Assembly: GCF_947492405.1 (NCBI RefSeq)
Contig: NZ_CANLMP010000004.1
Span: forward strand, 372,001 to 436,000
Length of the DNA stretch: 64,000 bases
Direction of reading: 5' to 3'
Source: an uncultured Aquimarina sp.
GTDB taxonomy: Bacteria; Bacteroidota; Bacteroidia; Flavobacteriales; Flavobacteriaceae
The notes beneath the pieces are model-generated. The model was given only the letters and a program-made list of their open reading frames with translations. It made no database searches and had not been told where the DNA came from. A program made the translations under genes and the position numbers. Below are positions 45,442 through 55,036 of the stretch, one piece after another (position 1 is the stretch's first letter; every line of letters begins with the position of its first letter).

Positions 45442-46923
45442 TTATGAATACTCCTTAACAATATCCGCTACTAACTGAGAAGTTCTTTTATACTTTTCTT
45501 TTGCCAATAATCGCTTAGGTGGTGCTTTTCTAACTTCGCAATCCATAATAGAACAAGATTCGCAAGTAACACCAACTTTTACTTTTGGTATTTTAGAATC
45601 ATTTACAAAATTGATCTTTTTTTCCAAAGCTGATGAAATCAAAAATCCAATTCCTATACTGCGATAATAATCATTTCTAAACGGATCCTTAGTTGCCGAT
45701 GTAAACACCAGGTATTGTTGATCTGTATCCGCATAATCAGAAATCTGAATATCAAAAGAATAGGGTATATCTTCATTCGCAGTTCGCTGTAATGTCTTAA
45801 TAGCCATCCATCTTCTGCAATAATGTTCATTTATTTCATTGGCATGGGGTTGTTGTTGGTGTGTGATATGCAACTCCTTCACCAAATTAAATCGCTCTAT
45901 TCCTTTTTTATGTGTAAATCTTAAAAAGAATACATTCTGCATCCCAAAATCCTTCGGTAAAATATTTGTAAGACGTTGATAAAAGGACTCCGGAGAAGCA
46001 TTATACAACTTCATTATTTTATGAAAAGCTTTCTCAGAAAATCGTTTCTCGCTAAAGAGATCTTTCAGATGCTCTTTCAGATGGTTTCTTGGTATAATTA
46101 AAGCACCCGCAAAATAAGATGCGTAAAAATTATGTAAAACCTCTTCAAAATTATCATAGCGTATCCAAGTAAAAGTATAAGGTCTCTGTTTAGTTTCCAT
46201 ATACTGATACCCCAATTCCTTTGCATAAATGAATGTTTTCTGAGGTTCATCTACTCTATCGGATAAAAGCAGCGTTTTTGTTGATGGAACAAATACAGAT
46301 CTTAAATTATCAAGTTCTTCGTGATGTGGTATTCCAGCTGTATTAATAGTATATCCATATTCCTCGATCAAAATCTCTTCTAATTCTGCAGCAGTTATAT
46401 TACCCGACAAATCTAGTTGATAGGAGTTTGCAAAACGTATAGCAGTATCTTCAAGATCCTTGAAAAAGTTGTTATGCGCCTCTTGATACGATCGTAAAGA
46501 AGCTAAATAAAACCCTTCTCTACTCATATTGTAATGCTGAGCAATCTCTATAATCGTACTGATAAATGCATTTACCTTAGAAGGTGCATTTGCAATGATA
46601 TCGATAAGATCACTTTGTTGTATTCCAAAGAGTTCGAGTGGGATTTCATCAAGGATTCCCGATTGCAGAATCTCACCAATTGGAGCTAGGTTTTTGTCTA
46701 GTTTTAAAGAAACTAAACTATCATATGGAACCTCTAAAGTTTCTGCAAGCTTAATAATTTTATCAGTTTTAGGATACTTTTTTCCTTTTTCTATCTCATT
46801 CAAATACGACTTAGACAAACCACTTAGCTTGGATAATCCAAAAAGAGACAAATCCTTATCTGTTCGTATCTGCTTGATTTTCAGACCGAAAATCAATCTA
46901 ATATATTCTTCTGCTATTGCCAT
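45442..46923 (-). CDS. XRE-family regulator of ScfR/RamB type
   Basis: 493 residues from the ATG at 46923; a GTG at 46974 and an ATG at 46953 lie upstream or at the predicted transcript start and are less likely. N-terminal XRE HTH (LSLFGLSKLSGLSKSYLNEIEKG), a central IrrE-like domain whose HExxH is replaced by KELGYQ, and a C-terminal cysteine cluster CESCSIMDCE. Relatives such as RamB control glyoxylate-cycle and short-chain acyl metabolism. Divergent from aceB, its probable target. Confidence 0.85.
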   Translation of the reverse strand: MAIAEEYIRLIFGLKIKQIRTDKDLSLFGLSKLSGLSKSYLNEIEKGKKYPKTDKIIKLAETLEVPYDSLVSLKLDKNLAPIGEILQSGILDEIPLELFGIQQSDLIDIIANAPSKVNAFISTIIEIAQHYNMSREGFYLASLRSYQEAHNNFFKDLEDTAIRFANSYQLDLSGNITAAELEEILIEEYGYTINTAGIPHHEELDNLRSVFVPSTKTLLLSDRVDEPQKTFIYAKELGYQYMETKQRPYTFTWIRYDNFEEVLHNFYASYFAGALIIPRNHLKEHLKDLFSEKRFSEKAFHKIMKLYNASPESFYQRLTNILPKDFGMQNVFFLRFTHKKGIERFNLVKELHITHQQQPHANEINEHYCRRWMAIKTLQRTANEDIPYSFDIQISDYADTDQQYLVFTSATKDPFRNDYYRSIGIGFLISSALEKKINFVNDSKIPKVKVGVTCESCSIMDCEVRKAPPKRLLAKEKYKRTSQLVADIVKEYS

Positions 46924-46928
46924 AAAAC

Positions 46929-46959
46929 CAAAAGTAGCAATTTCTGCGAACATTTTCAA
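46929..46959 (-). promoter_or_regulatory. Promoter of XRE regulator, nearly leaderless
   Basis: TTG (46959-46957), 20 bases, TACTTTTG (46936-46929) on the minus strand, only five bases before the ATG at 46923. Confidence 0.6.
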
Positions 46960-46978
46960 AAACAAAAAATTCACATTT

Positions 46979-46992
46979 AGCGAACGTTCGCT
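46979..46992. promoter_or_regulatory. 14-bp palindrome between XRE regulator and aceB
   Basis: AGCGAACGTTCGCT, a perfect palindrome about 20 bases upstream of the XRE -33 element. A plausible operator for the regulator on itself and aceB (inference). Confidence 0.5.
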
Positions 46993-47042
46993 TGTTTTAT
47001 AAAAAACTTTTTTTTAATATTGTTCACTCAAACGATATAGTT

Positions 47043-47129
47043 ATGGAAGCCCATAATGGGCATTTAGGAAAAAATTACTATTGGAAGGCAATTCAAAAGG
47101 TCGGATTAACTAACTATTTTAAACTTTAA
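47043..47129 (+). CDS. Possible 28-residue leader ORF upstream of aceB
   Basis: ATG at 47043, stop TAA at 47127-47129, four bases before the aceB ATG (MEAHNGHLGKNYYWKAIQKV...). It contains a GCCCAT-A-ATGGGC hairpin near its start. Close coupling to aceB is suggestive, but chance is possible for an ORF of this length. Confidence 0.3.
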   Translation: MEAHNGHLGKNYYWKAIQKVGLTNYFKL

Positions 47130-47133
47130 AACG

Positions 47134-48732
47134 ATGGAGATTCAAACAAACCTAAATCAAAAAATTAGCTTTACGAAAGAGGTGAAAAATTATCATCCAG
47201 AGATTCTTACGGATGGTGCTTTAGCTTTTCTCGAAGCGTTGCACAATCGTTTTGACGCAAGACGGTTGACACTTTTAAGAAACAGGGAACAACAGCAACA
47301 GCTGTTTGATCTGGAAACCTATCCATCATTTCCTGAAAACACTAAAGAGATTCGCAACAGCGAATGGTCAGCAGCTCCAATTCCTGCGGATCTTCAGGAT
47401 CGCAGAGTCGAGATCACTGGTCCTGTCGATAGAAAAATGGTCATTAATGCATTAAATTCTGGTGCAAAGACGTTTATGGCAGATTTTGAAGACAGCAATG
47501 CTCCTTTATGGGAAAACTGCCTACAAGGACAAAAAAACCTTACGGATGCTGTCAATAAAACTATTTCGTTCTACAATCCTAAAAAGGATAAAACGTACCA
47601 ACTTAATGAAGAAGTAGCTACATTAATTGTACGTCCAAGAGGGTTACACCTTAACGAAAAGCACCTTTTAATTGAGGAAGAAGAGATCAGTGCTTCCTTA
47701 TTTGATTTTGCACTATATGTATTTCATAACAATGAACAATTAAAAGAAAATGGAACTGCTCCTTATTATTACATACCAAAATTAGAACATTTTACAGAAG
47801 CTATATGGTGGAATGATGTAATTGATTTCTCTGAAGAGTACTTAGGCATCGAACATGCCACTATTAAGGTGACTGTGCTAGTTGAGACTATTACCGCAAG
47901 TTTCCAATTAGATGAAATTATCTATGCATTAAAAGAACATATTGTGGGGCTTAATTGTGGAAGATGGGATTATATCTTTAGTTACATTAAAAAACTAAGA
48001 AACCATAAAGGATTTGTAGTTCCAGATCGTGATCAGGTAACAATGACTAGTCCTTTTATGGATGCATATAGTAAACGTGTAATCCAAAGATGTCATAAGC
48101 GAAATATTCTAGCTATAGGTGGTATGGCTGCTCAGATTCCAATAAAAGGTGATGAAGAACGTAATAAACTTGCCTTTGCAAAAGTAAAAGCAGACAAAGA
48201 GCGTGAAGTAAAGAATGGTCACGATGGCACTTGGGTAGCTCACCCTGGATTAGTACCATTAGCAATGCATGTTTTTGATATGCACATGCAAGAGCCTAAT
48301 CAATTAGATGTAAAAAGAAGTGACGTTGTCGTAACAGAAGAAAATCTTCTCGAAATCCCTCAAGGAACCATTACTGAAAGTGGAATTCGAAAAAACATCA
48401 ATGTAGGAATTCACTATATCGCCACTTGGTTAGGAGGAAATGGTGCAGTTGCCTTATATGATCTTATGGAAGATGCTGCAACTGCCGAAATTAGTAGAAC
48501 TCAGATCTGGCAATGGCTTAAGAATGAGGTTAAAATGGATAATGGTTTAACTCTTAATGAAAATATGTTTCATATGCTTTTTGAGGATGAACTGAAAACT
48601 GTTGAAAAACAGGCAGGAAAAGCTCTTTTCGAAAGCAAAAATTATCAGAATGCTATTCAGGTTTTCTATAACTTAGTTACTTCTGAAGAGTTTGATGAAT
48701 TTTTAACAACACTAGCTTATAAATATTTATAA
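47134..48732 (+). CDS. aceB: Malate synthase A
   Basis: 532 residues. Malate synthase A family: MADFEDSNAPLWEN, VRPRGLHL, VLVETITASFQLDEI, NCGRWDYIFSYIKK, GGMAAQIPIKGD. It condenses glyoxylate with acetyl-CoA to malate. No isocitrate lyase gene follows; a terminator comes next. Probably under control of the divergent XRE regulator. Confidence 0.95.
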   Translation: MEIQTNLNQKISFTKEVKNYHPEILTDGALAFLEALHNRFDARRLTLLRNREQQQQLFDLETYPSFPENTKEIRNSEWSAAPIPADLQDRRVEITGPVDRKMVINALNSGAKTFMADFEDSNAPLWENCLQGQKNLTDAVNKTISFYNPKKDKTYQLNEEVATLIVRPRGLHLNEKHLLIEEEEISASLFDFALYVFHNNEQLKENGTAPYYYIPKLEHFTEAIWWNDVIDFSEEYLGIEHATIKVTVLVETITASFQLDEIIYALKEHIVGLNCGRWDYIFSYIKKLRNHKGFVVPDRDQVTMTSPFMDAYSKRVIQRCHKRNILAIGGMAAQIPIKGDEERNKLAFAKVKADKEREVKNGHDGTWVAHPGLVPLAMHVFDMHMQEPNQLDVKRSDVVVTEENLLEIPQGTITESGIRKNINVGIHYIATWLGGNGAVALYDLMEDAATAEISRTQIWQWLKNEVKMDNGLTLNENMFHMLFEDELKTVEKQAGKALFESKNYQNAIQVFYNLVTSEEFDEFLTTLAYKYL

Positions 48733-48782
48733 ACAAACACAGAAACAATTCTAATTTTTTCCGATTTTATAATTGTGCTCTT

Positions 48783-48809
48783 ACAGCATTCACAAATTGT
48801 GAATGCTGT
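48783..48809 (+). terminator. Terminator after aceB
   Basis: ACAGCATTCACAA...TTGTGAATGCTGT followed by a run of T. A perfect stem about 50 bases past the stop. Confidence 0.85.
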
Positions 48810-48898
48810 TTTTTTTATAAAAAAACAAACCGATTATTGGTCAAAAGATACTTTTATCAATTTAACCAATAGATGATAAAAAAATCATCGAATAAAAA

Positions 48899-49657
48899 CT
48901 AACTACACTTCCACCTAAAATCAGAAATTTTAAACTTTTTGCTCTTAAAGTTATAATGCCACCATTCAGTTCTTATGATAGAGAATCCATGCTTTTCCAT
49001 AATTTCTCTAAGTAATTTACGATTAGCTATGACCTTATCCGATAGTTCTTTATAGGAATGATGTGCTTCTTTTCCGAAATGATCAAAATCAGTCCCCATA
49101 TCCAATTGATTCCCTTCTAAATCTGTAAGTGTAATATCTACCGCAGCACCTTTATTATGAATAGACCCTCCTTTTGGGTTTGCTACGTAACCTGGATTCG
49201 GAAAGATTTTCCACATTTTTTTCTGCACACTATGAGGTCGGTAACAATCAAACAGTTTTATCCGATACCCCTTTTTAATGAAATCCTTATTTGCCTTAAT
49301 TAGTGCTTTTGCCACCACACCTCTCACATAACACTTAGCACAAGAATACACGGCCTTTTTTAAAAAATTATCTTTTGTAGCATATTTCATGTCTAAGACG
49401 AAATAGTTTGACAACTTTTCTATGTTTACAAATTCATCATCCTTTATCTGATTTTTACTAACCGCTTGATTGTCGTGTCTATCCAAGGAGTCCTGCCATT
49501 TCTGCATGTGCTTTTCCACCTTTTCTGCACGCAACTGAATGGATTTAGATTTCTCTAGCAAAGCCAATGTACTTGCACTAGTCATTGTAGCTACTGAAGT
49601 TTCCTTACAAGAAAAAAGTAAGGCTAAAAATGTAATAAAAAGTAGTTTTTTTACCAT
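48899..49657 (-). CDS. VanX/DdpX-type D-Ala-D-Ala dipeptidase lipoprotein
   Basis: 252 residues. A lipoprotein signal with lipobox LFSC, then an M15D peptidase domain: SIHNKGAAVDITL supplies the zinc His and Asp, and EWWHYNF the catalytic Glu and second His. It cuts D-Ala-D-Ala dipeptide, probably for cell-wall dipeptide recycling. There is no van resistance cluster around it. The 230-base gap at 49658-49887 holds no gene. Confidence 0.88.
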   Translation of the reverse strand: MVKKLLFITFLALLFSCKETSVATMTSASTLALLEKSKSIQLRAEKVEKHMQKWQDSLDRHDNQAVSKNQIKDDEFVNIEKLSNYFVLDMKYATKDNFLKKAVYSCAKCYVRGVVAKALIKANKDFIKKGYRIKLFDCYRPHSVQKKMWKIFPNPGYVANPKGGSIHNKGAAVDITLTDLEGNQLDMGTDFDHFGKEAHHSYKELSDKVIANRKLLREIMEKHGFSIIRTEWWHYNFKSKKFKISDFRWKCS

Positions 49658-49887
49658 ATCCCTTTCGTTTCTGATTACATTTATTAGAATAGCTTAAGCA
49701 TAATAAAAAGTGTCCATACGGTTTTTTTCTCCACAAAAAAATACCATACAGCTCTAGCTATAGTAATCTATTAAAAAACGTAATCCAATATTTCCCTATA
49801 TTAAAGATACGTTCTTTTAGTTTACAATTAATAAAAAAAGTTAATATTTTAACATTTACAATAATAAATTTGTTAATGAAATAAATA

Positions 49888-51618
49888 TTAATTTTTGTCT
49901 AAAGTATCAATTATACTGCCACAAGTAAGCATTTGGTCTCCAAAATACGGGTTTCTAATTTCTTCTTCTTTGCTTAACCAAATAGCTCCTTTATTACTAT
50001 CTGCCATAGGGCATTTTTGGATATAGATTGTATCTGAAAGGTTATCAAAATTTTTAACTAATGCTTCCAAACTTTCGTTGAGCATTACAAAATACTCTCG
50101 TTGATCTTTTAAATTTTCTTTATTGATCATTCCTTCTAGCTTTTGAATAATCACATCAACATAATCTAATTCTGTTTTCCGTAATTCAGAAGTATTTATG
50201 GTTTTTAACCCTCTTAACATCTGTTCCGAAAACAGAGAAGCGTTATTAGCATCACTTGCTACTAATGCATTTTTTAAAAGAAAATATGTAGATAAATTAG
50301 TAATAAACTCTTTTTGAAAACTACTAGATAAATACATTTTGCCAATTCTTTCTCCATTATTAATCGTATCTGTCATCTTATTCCGCTTCATCATGGATTT
50401 TTTTCCTTGTAATTGAGCGGCAGCATCTACTGTAAAAGTTCCATTAGTTACGATTTCTTCTCCTTTTTTAAGCCCATCAAGAATCAAATAAGAATCTCCT
50501 TTAGCATCACCAAGAGTTACTTCTCTCATCTCAAAAACTGGCTGATCAGATTGCATCTTAACATATACAACTGAGCGTTCTCCAGTCCATAGTATACTAC
50601 TTTTGGGAACTATAATAGTAGTATCCAATTCTGTATTAATAACTGAAATAATTCCCTCAACAAACATTCCGGGTTTAAAAATTGAATTATTATTTTTTAA
50701 TACTGTTCGTACGGTAATTGTTCTTGTAGTCGTATTTAAAATTGGATCTATAAATGAAATTGTAGCATCAAAACTTTTATTAGGATATGCATTTGTTGTG
50801 ACTTTGATATTTTGCCCTTTCTTTATCAATCCAATTTGATTTTCATAAACATCAAAAGAAGCCCATACAGTACTTAGGTTTGTCATTCTATAGAGTATTT
50901 GCCCTCTATCTATATGATTTCCTTCCTCTACCATTTTTTGAGAAACTACTCCTGAAACGTGAGAATATATGGTAAAAGTCTCTTTAATTTCTTCAGAAGA
51001 TTCTATCTTATTGATTTGCTTTTCGGAAAGTTTTCTAAGTTTTAATTTATTTCTAACTGCTTTATACAATTCCGGCTGGTCTTTTTTAAGTTTTGCAGCT
51101 GTTAATAATTCTTGCTGAGCGGCAACTAACTCAGGTGAATAAATGGTAGCAATTGCCTGCCCTTTATATACCTGCTCTCCTACTGAATTTACAAAAAGTT
51201 GTTCTATACGACCTGAAAAATGAGTTACTTGAGCTGTATTGGCTTCTTCATTTTCTTTGATTTTACCAGAAAGTTTTAAATCTTCAGAATTCTTAATAGC
51301 TCCTCCTACAATAGAAGTTTGGATATTGGCTAAAGCCATAGCGTTTTCGGTCATCTTAAATTGATCTATACTTAGCCCAGAATTGTTAGTTTCAGTTGGT
51401 ATTAAATCCATACCACATATTGGACAATCTCCTTGTTCTGATTTCTTAATCTGTGGATGCATAGAGCAGGTCCAAGTCTGATCGAAAACTTCCTCACTAT
51501 GATCGTGTGCTACATCAGCTTCTGTACTAACATTTCTTCCAAAAACAAAATACCCTAACAATAGTCCTGTTAATAATGCAATACCGATATATACAACGTT
51601 CTTCTTCATCTTACTCAT
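49888..51618 (-). CDS. cusB: CusB-like copper efflux adaptor with HMBD and DUF3347 domains
   Basis: 576 residues. A membrane anchor, then a heavy-metal-binding domain (WTCSMHPQIKKSEQGDCPIC and GMDL), a membrane-fusion core (hairpin and barrel, about 100-410), and from about residue 430 a DUF3347 domain (IQKCPMADSNKGAIWLSKEE, ending at LTCGSI). Adaptor of the CusCBA tripartite pump. The DUF3347 tail is an addition to the standard CusB and has a separate relative 1.4 kb upstream. Overlaps the PepSY gene by four bases. Confidence 0.9.
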   Translation of the reverse strand: MSKMKKNVVYIGIALLTGLLLGYFVFGRNVSTEADVAHDHSEEVFDQTWTCSMHPQIKKSEQGDCPICGMDLIPTETNNSGLSIDQFKMTENAMALANIQTSIVGGAIKNSEDLKLSGKIKENEEANTAQVTHFSGRIEQLFVNSVGEQVYKGQAIATIYSPELVAAQQELLTAAKLKKDQPELYKAVRNKLKLRKLSEKQINKIESSEEIKETFTIYSHVSGVVSQKMVEEGNHIDRGQILYRMTNLSTVWASFDVYENQIGLIKKGQNIKVTTNAYPNKSFDATISFIDPILNTTTRTITVRTVLKNNNSIFKPGMFVEGIISVINTELDTTIIVPKSSILWTGERSVVYVKMQSDQPVFEMREVTLGDAKGDSYLILDGLKKGEEIVTNGTFTVDAAAQLQGKKSMMKRNKMTDTINNGERIGKMYLSSSFQKEFITNLSTYFLLKNALVASDANNASLFSEQMLRGLKTINTSELRKTELDYVDVIIQKLEGMINKENLKDQREYFVMLNESLEALVKNFDNLSDTIYIQKCPMADSNKGAIWLSKEEEIRNPYFGDQMLTCGSIIDTLDKN

Positions 51619-52313
51619 CTTTTAAAAAATTTTCTAAGTGTCGGTGAGGAAATATACCAAAGCACAAAACCACTAAGCACCGTTATCAATCCAAGCAAAG
51701 AAAAGACTCTTAGTACGATTGTATTAAAATCATCTCTTCCTTCATAATCCATAGTATGTGTCATCCATAAAAAATCAAACCATCTCCAAGATTGATGACG
51801 AACTCGCTGAAAAGATCCATCTGTAGCCGAAATATATGCCTTCACATTTTCTGGATGGTCATAATTAATCACATAAGCCGGTAAAGCTCTTCCTCTGTAT
51901 TCATGATGTTTTCCAACTTCTGTTATATAATCAACATACAAAACCTGCAAATCTTCTAATATATACTCTGAGGCTACGGTCAACGCTTCCTCTTCAGAAA
52001 TTTTAGACTTCACAGCACCAGATTGCGCATGCACTAAAACACTATCATTAATCCAATAGTATGGCTCGCTTGCAATCGTTCTTAATTCCAAAGAAGAAAT
52101 ATCAAACTTTGATGAAACTACATCTAACCTGGATAAATCATTATGAACGGTCGGCTTTACTTCTTTCTTAAACTGATCCCCATGTATTTCATCAATATCG
52201 GTCCAACTGAAATATAAACCACTAATAGTCCACATCAGGAATTGTATTCCTAAAAATATACCGAGATAGCGATGTGCTTTTCTGATAACTATTGCTGTTT
52301 TTCTTTTAACCAT
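51615..52313 (-). CDS. PepSY-associated membrane protein
   Basis: 232 residues with two membrane helices (HRYLGIFLGIQFLMWTISGL near the start and VLRVFSLLGLITVLSGFVLW at the end) and a periplasmic domain between them that ends in HQSWRWFDFLWMTHTMDY, the usual PepSY_TM pattern. Metal-locus relatives are thought to assist redox or metal handling; function not established. Coupled to cusB by a four-base overlap. Confidence 0.8.
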   Translation of the reverse strand: MVKRKTAIVIRKAHRYLGIFLGIQFLMWTISGLYFSWTDIDEIHGDQFKKEVKPTVHNDLSRLDVVSSKFDISSLELRTIASEPYYWINDSVLVHAQSGAVKSKISEEEALTVASEYILEDLQVLYVDYITEVGKHHEYRGRALPAYVINYDHPENVKAYISATDGSFQRVRHQSWRWFDFLWMTHTMDYEGRDDFNTIVLRVFSLLGLITVLSGFVLWYISSPTLRKFFKR

Positions 52314-52328
52314 TATTGTGTGTTTTTC

Positions 52329-53051
52329 TTAAGAATATATCTTTATAAGCATTGATATAGCCATTATTAGCATAATTGTATTTTCTATAAAAGTAGCTTT
52401 GGTCATTGGTAATTTAAGAGCTGTTCCTAAACACGCACATTGGATACTTTTTTTATCAACCAATACTTTGGTAACGCCTATAGTTGTAATACCTAATATC
52501 AGAACAGTTACACCTAAAGCAATGTTAATCTTAAAACGCATTAAAAACATAAGTCCTAATCCAACTTCTATAAAAGGATAGACCCAACCATAGATTGGCA
52601 ATACTTTTGCCAAGGGATCATACATCTTGAAGGATTCTGGAAAGCCTTTTAAATCAAGAAGTTTAAAAAAGCTAAATACTACATAAAATAACCCCATAAA
52701 ATCCAGCATAAAATTATCAGCATGCCAAGTGTTGTAATTAATTAAAAACGAAGCGATTGTGATATATCCAAAAATCAAGAAAAGCGGATACAGTTGTTGT
52801 AATTCACTTTTCTCTTTTGAAATTTGGTCATTACCAATAGGGTTATCTCCTTTTTCCGTAATTGTATATTTATCCGGTACTGCTTTTTTGAAAACTTCAA
52901 TGCTCAACTGCTCTTTAGACACGACAATGGCTTCTTTGTTTTCGAGATTTACGGTTGCACTTGTAACTTCCGGAATTGCATTTAATATATTTTCTACACC
53001 GGATCTGCAACCTTGGCAAGTCATTCCTTCTATATGATATTTCTTTTTCAT
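52329..53051 (-). CDS. Copper-chaperone (HMA) - MauE/DoxX fusion
   Basis: 240 residues. Residues 1-65 are an HMA metal-binding domain with CxxC in GMTCQGCRSGVE. Residues about 90-240 form four membrane helices of the MauE/DoxX type, with CACLG in the third-to-fourth loop. A soluble copper-binding head fused to a redox-associated membrane domain. Starts by a four-base overlap with the DUF3347 gene. Confidence 0.82.
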   Translation of the reverse strand: MKKKYHIEGMTCQGCRSGVENILNAIPEVTSATVNLENKEAIVVSKEQLSIEVFKKAVPDKYTITEKGDNPIGNDQISKEKSELQQLYPLFLIFGYITIASFLINYNTWHADNFMLDFMGLFYVVFSFFKLLDLKGFPESFKMYDPLAKVLPIYGWVYPFIEVGLGLMFLMRFKINIALGVTVLILGITTIGVTKVLVDKKSIQCACLGTALKLPMTKATFIENTIMLIMAISMLIKIYS

Positions 53052-53620
53052 TTTATCGTTTGGTTCACACTACCACATTTCAACATTTTATTTCCATAAT
53101 AAGGATTACGAACTTCTTTAGAGTCAGACAACCAATACCCTCCATTACCTTCGAAAGCCATTGGACAGAACTGCTTATAGACCTCTCCAGAAGTAATATC
53201 TGCGGAGCTAATCAGTTTTTCGGTTTCTGCAGTAAGAGTAACAAAAAAATCTCTTTGTTTTTTAACCTCTTTAGTAAGTGAAATCAGCTTTGCGGTCGCC
53301 TTTAATTGTTTAGTTTCTTCGGCATCTGTAATAAGTTCATCCAGTTTTTTTGCTTCCTGACGTACAACTTGATAATCAGAGTTTACTAAACCTCTTTTTA
53401 TCATCAAATATTGATTGTATATTTTATCAATATTTTCATCAGTAAAAACAACTTCACTTCTAGAATCTGTGATATTGAGATCTACATCACTTATACTGAT
53501 AGTCTCTTCTTTTGTTGGAACGGACTTTACTTGCTCCTTTTTATCTTTTCCACAAGATACTATTGATAATAGTATTGCTAGGGCTGTAATTTTAAAAATT
53601 GTTTTATTCATCATATTCAT
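53048..53620 (-). CDS. DUF3347 lipoprotein
   Basis: 190 residues. Lipoprotein signal with SCGK, then a DUF3347 domain that shares its C-terminal pattern with the CusB tail: CPMAF, GYWLSDSKEVRNPYYG, KCGSV. A putative periplasmic metal-binding helper. A close start alternative is three codons downstream. Confidence 0.82.
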   Translation of the reverse strand: MNMMNKTIFKITALAILLSIVSCGKDKKEQVKSVPTKEETISISDVDLNITDSRSEVVFTDENIDKIYNQYLMIKRGLVNSDYQVVRQEAKKLDELITDAEETKQLKATAKLISLTKEVKKQRDFFVTLTAETEKLISSADITSGEVYKQFCPMAFEGNGGYWLSDSKEVRNPYYGNKMLKCGSVNQTIK

Positions 53621-53690
53621 TTTTTTGCGTTCTTCATTTTATATTTCATAATACTTAGACAGGTTTGGTGTGATATTGGCTTGTTGTTTA

Positions 53691-54971
53691 TTATCTCAAA
53701 TAATTTAAAATTGCAGTTTGCATAAAATACATTGCAATAGCTTGAATTTTTTTGTTTTCAAAAGCCAGTACCATTTGCTGAATATCCAATATCTCTTCAA
53801 AATTTAATTGAGCGGTTTGGTATTGAGACAATAGTATCTTCTCTGCTTGCTTTGCTTGTTCTATATTTTTCTGTTGTGTATCATAATTAATTCGAGCGGT
53901 AATCCTATTGTTTATAGCCTTCTCCATGAGGTTTTCCAGATTATTCTGAGAAGCTTCTCTTTTCTGAAACACTTCTTCTTTTTGAAGTTCATATTGTTTA
54001 GAACGAGATTTATGTTTTTTAGAAAAAAGTGGTACCGAAAGAGAGACCATAGGCATAATAATATCTTTACCGTTATCAGAGAAACTTACATCAGGACGTT
54101 CCTGAACAATTACATAATCCAGTCCTAAACCAATAGATGGTAACGCTTCTTTAGCATTCACATTCTCTTTTTTGTCCAGCAAATCGTTCAGGTGATCATA
54201 GGTAATTAATTCAGGGTGATAGGTGATGTCATCCAACATCATGGTTGGCTCTTCTTCGGGAATAAATAAATTATCAGGAACAGCTAAAGGATCAAAACCA
54301 TCTCTATGCAATAATTGATTCAAAGCTGTTTCTGCAGTAAGAATTTCTCCTTTTAGAATTTCCTTTTGATTTTCAAGATTGTTTTTTGCGATATTCAACT
54401 TTAAAACATCTACGGTAGAAGCTCTATTATTTTCTACTTCTTTAAGTGCAATCTCAATATATGTATCTAATAATATATCTTGTTCATCCAATACATTCTG
54501 ACTGGCTTTAAGCTCATATAGTTTATAATAGGTTTGCTCCACTTGTAGCGTGATCTTTCTTTTTGCGATTTCTAATTCATTTTTATGTACATCACTTTCT
54601 GTGGACGCCGTTTCTTTTCTTGCTTTTATAGTACCAAACCATGGGATATTCTGTTGGGCTGTAAACTTAGCTTTTTGCGCACCTGTTCTAGTTTCTGGTT
54701 CACTGATGAAATATCCTGTACCGATCTTAGTGTTAGGTAAGCTTCCTGCTTCATTTACTTTTTCGATACTAGCATCTAATCCATTCTGATATGCTTTGAG
54801 TTCTGGATTATTTTCTTTTGCCTCTTTTATATATTCCTGTAAGGTTTGACCGCTTAAAAAAAGAGAAGAGAATAAAGAAAAGAGAATAAAAATATTTCTC
54901 CTAATGCTTCCAAATTCTTGATTTACAAATTTTTCAAACCAAATCATTTTTATTTTCATATCACTATACAT
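53691..54971 (-). CDS. cusC: TolC-family outer-membrane protein (CusC type)
   Basis: 426 residues. A hydrophobic signal segment (FILFSLFSSLFLSGQ, about residue 28-42; a start at M5 or M9 would also serve), then the TolC helical repeats. The short form lacks the extra strand seen in some Cus proteins. Third partner of the CusA-CusB pump, 65 bases after cusA. Confidence 0.85.
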   Translation of the reverse strand: MYSDMKIKMIWFEKFVNQEFGSIRRNIFILFSLFSSLFLSGQTLQEYIKEAKENNPELKAYQNGLDASIEKVNEAGSLPNTKIGTGYFISEPETRTGAQKAKFTAQQNIPWFGTIKARKETASTESDVHKNELEIAKRKITLQVEQTYYKLYELKASQNVLDEQDILLDTYIEIALKEVENNRASTVDVLKLNIAKNNLENQKEILKGEILTAETALNQLLHRDGFDPLAVPDNLFIPEEEPTMMLDDITYHPELITYDHLNDLLDKKENVNAKEALPSIGLGLDYVIVQERPDVSFSDNGKDIIMPMVSLSVPLFSKKHKSRSKQYELQKEEVFQKREASQNNLENLMEKAINNRITARINYDTQQKNIEQAKQAEKILLSQYQTAQLNFEEILDIQQMVLAFENKKIQAIAMYFMQTAILNYLR

Positions 54972-55036
54972 TTCACCTATTTTCCTTATTCTTTGTTCTT
55001 TTATCTTTATTTGATATTCTTTAAAAGTTTTTTAGC

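Noticed and set aside
46924..46974. GTG start at 46974 for the XRE regulator
   Set aside because: The promoter (46929-46959) overlaps this extension; the ATG at 46923 gives the normal family N-terminus.
48899..49657. Vancomycin resistance gene vanX
   Set aside because: No vanH, vanA or vanRS nearby; the lipoprotein signal and context fit cell-wall dipeptide recycling.
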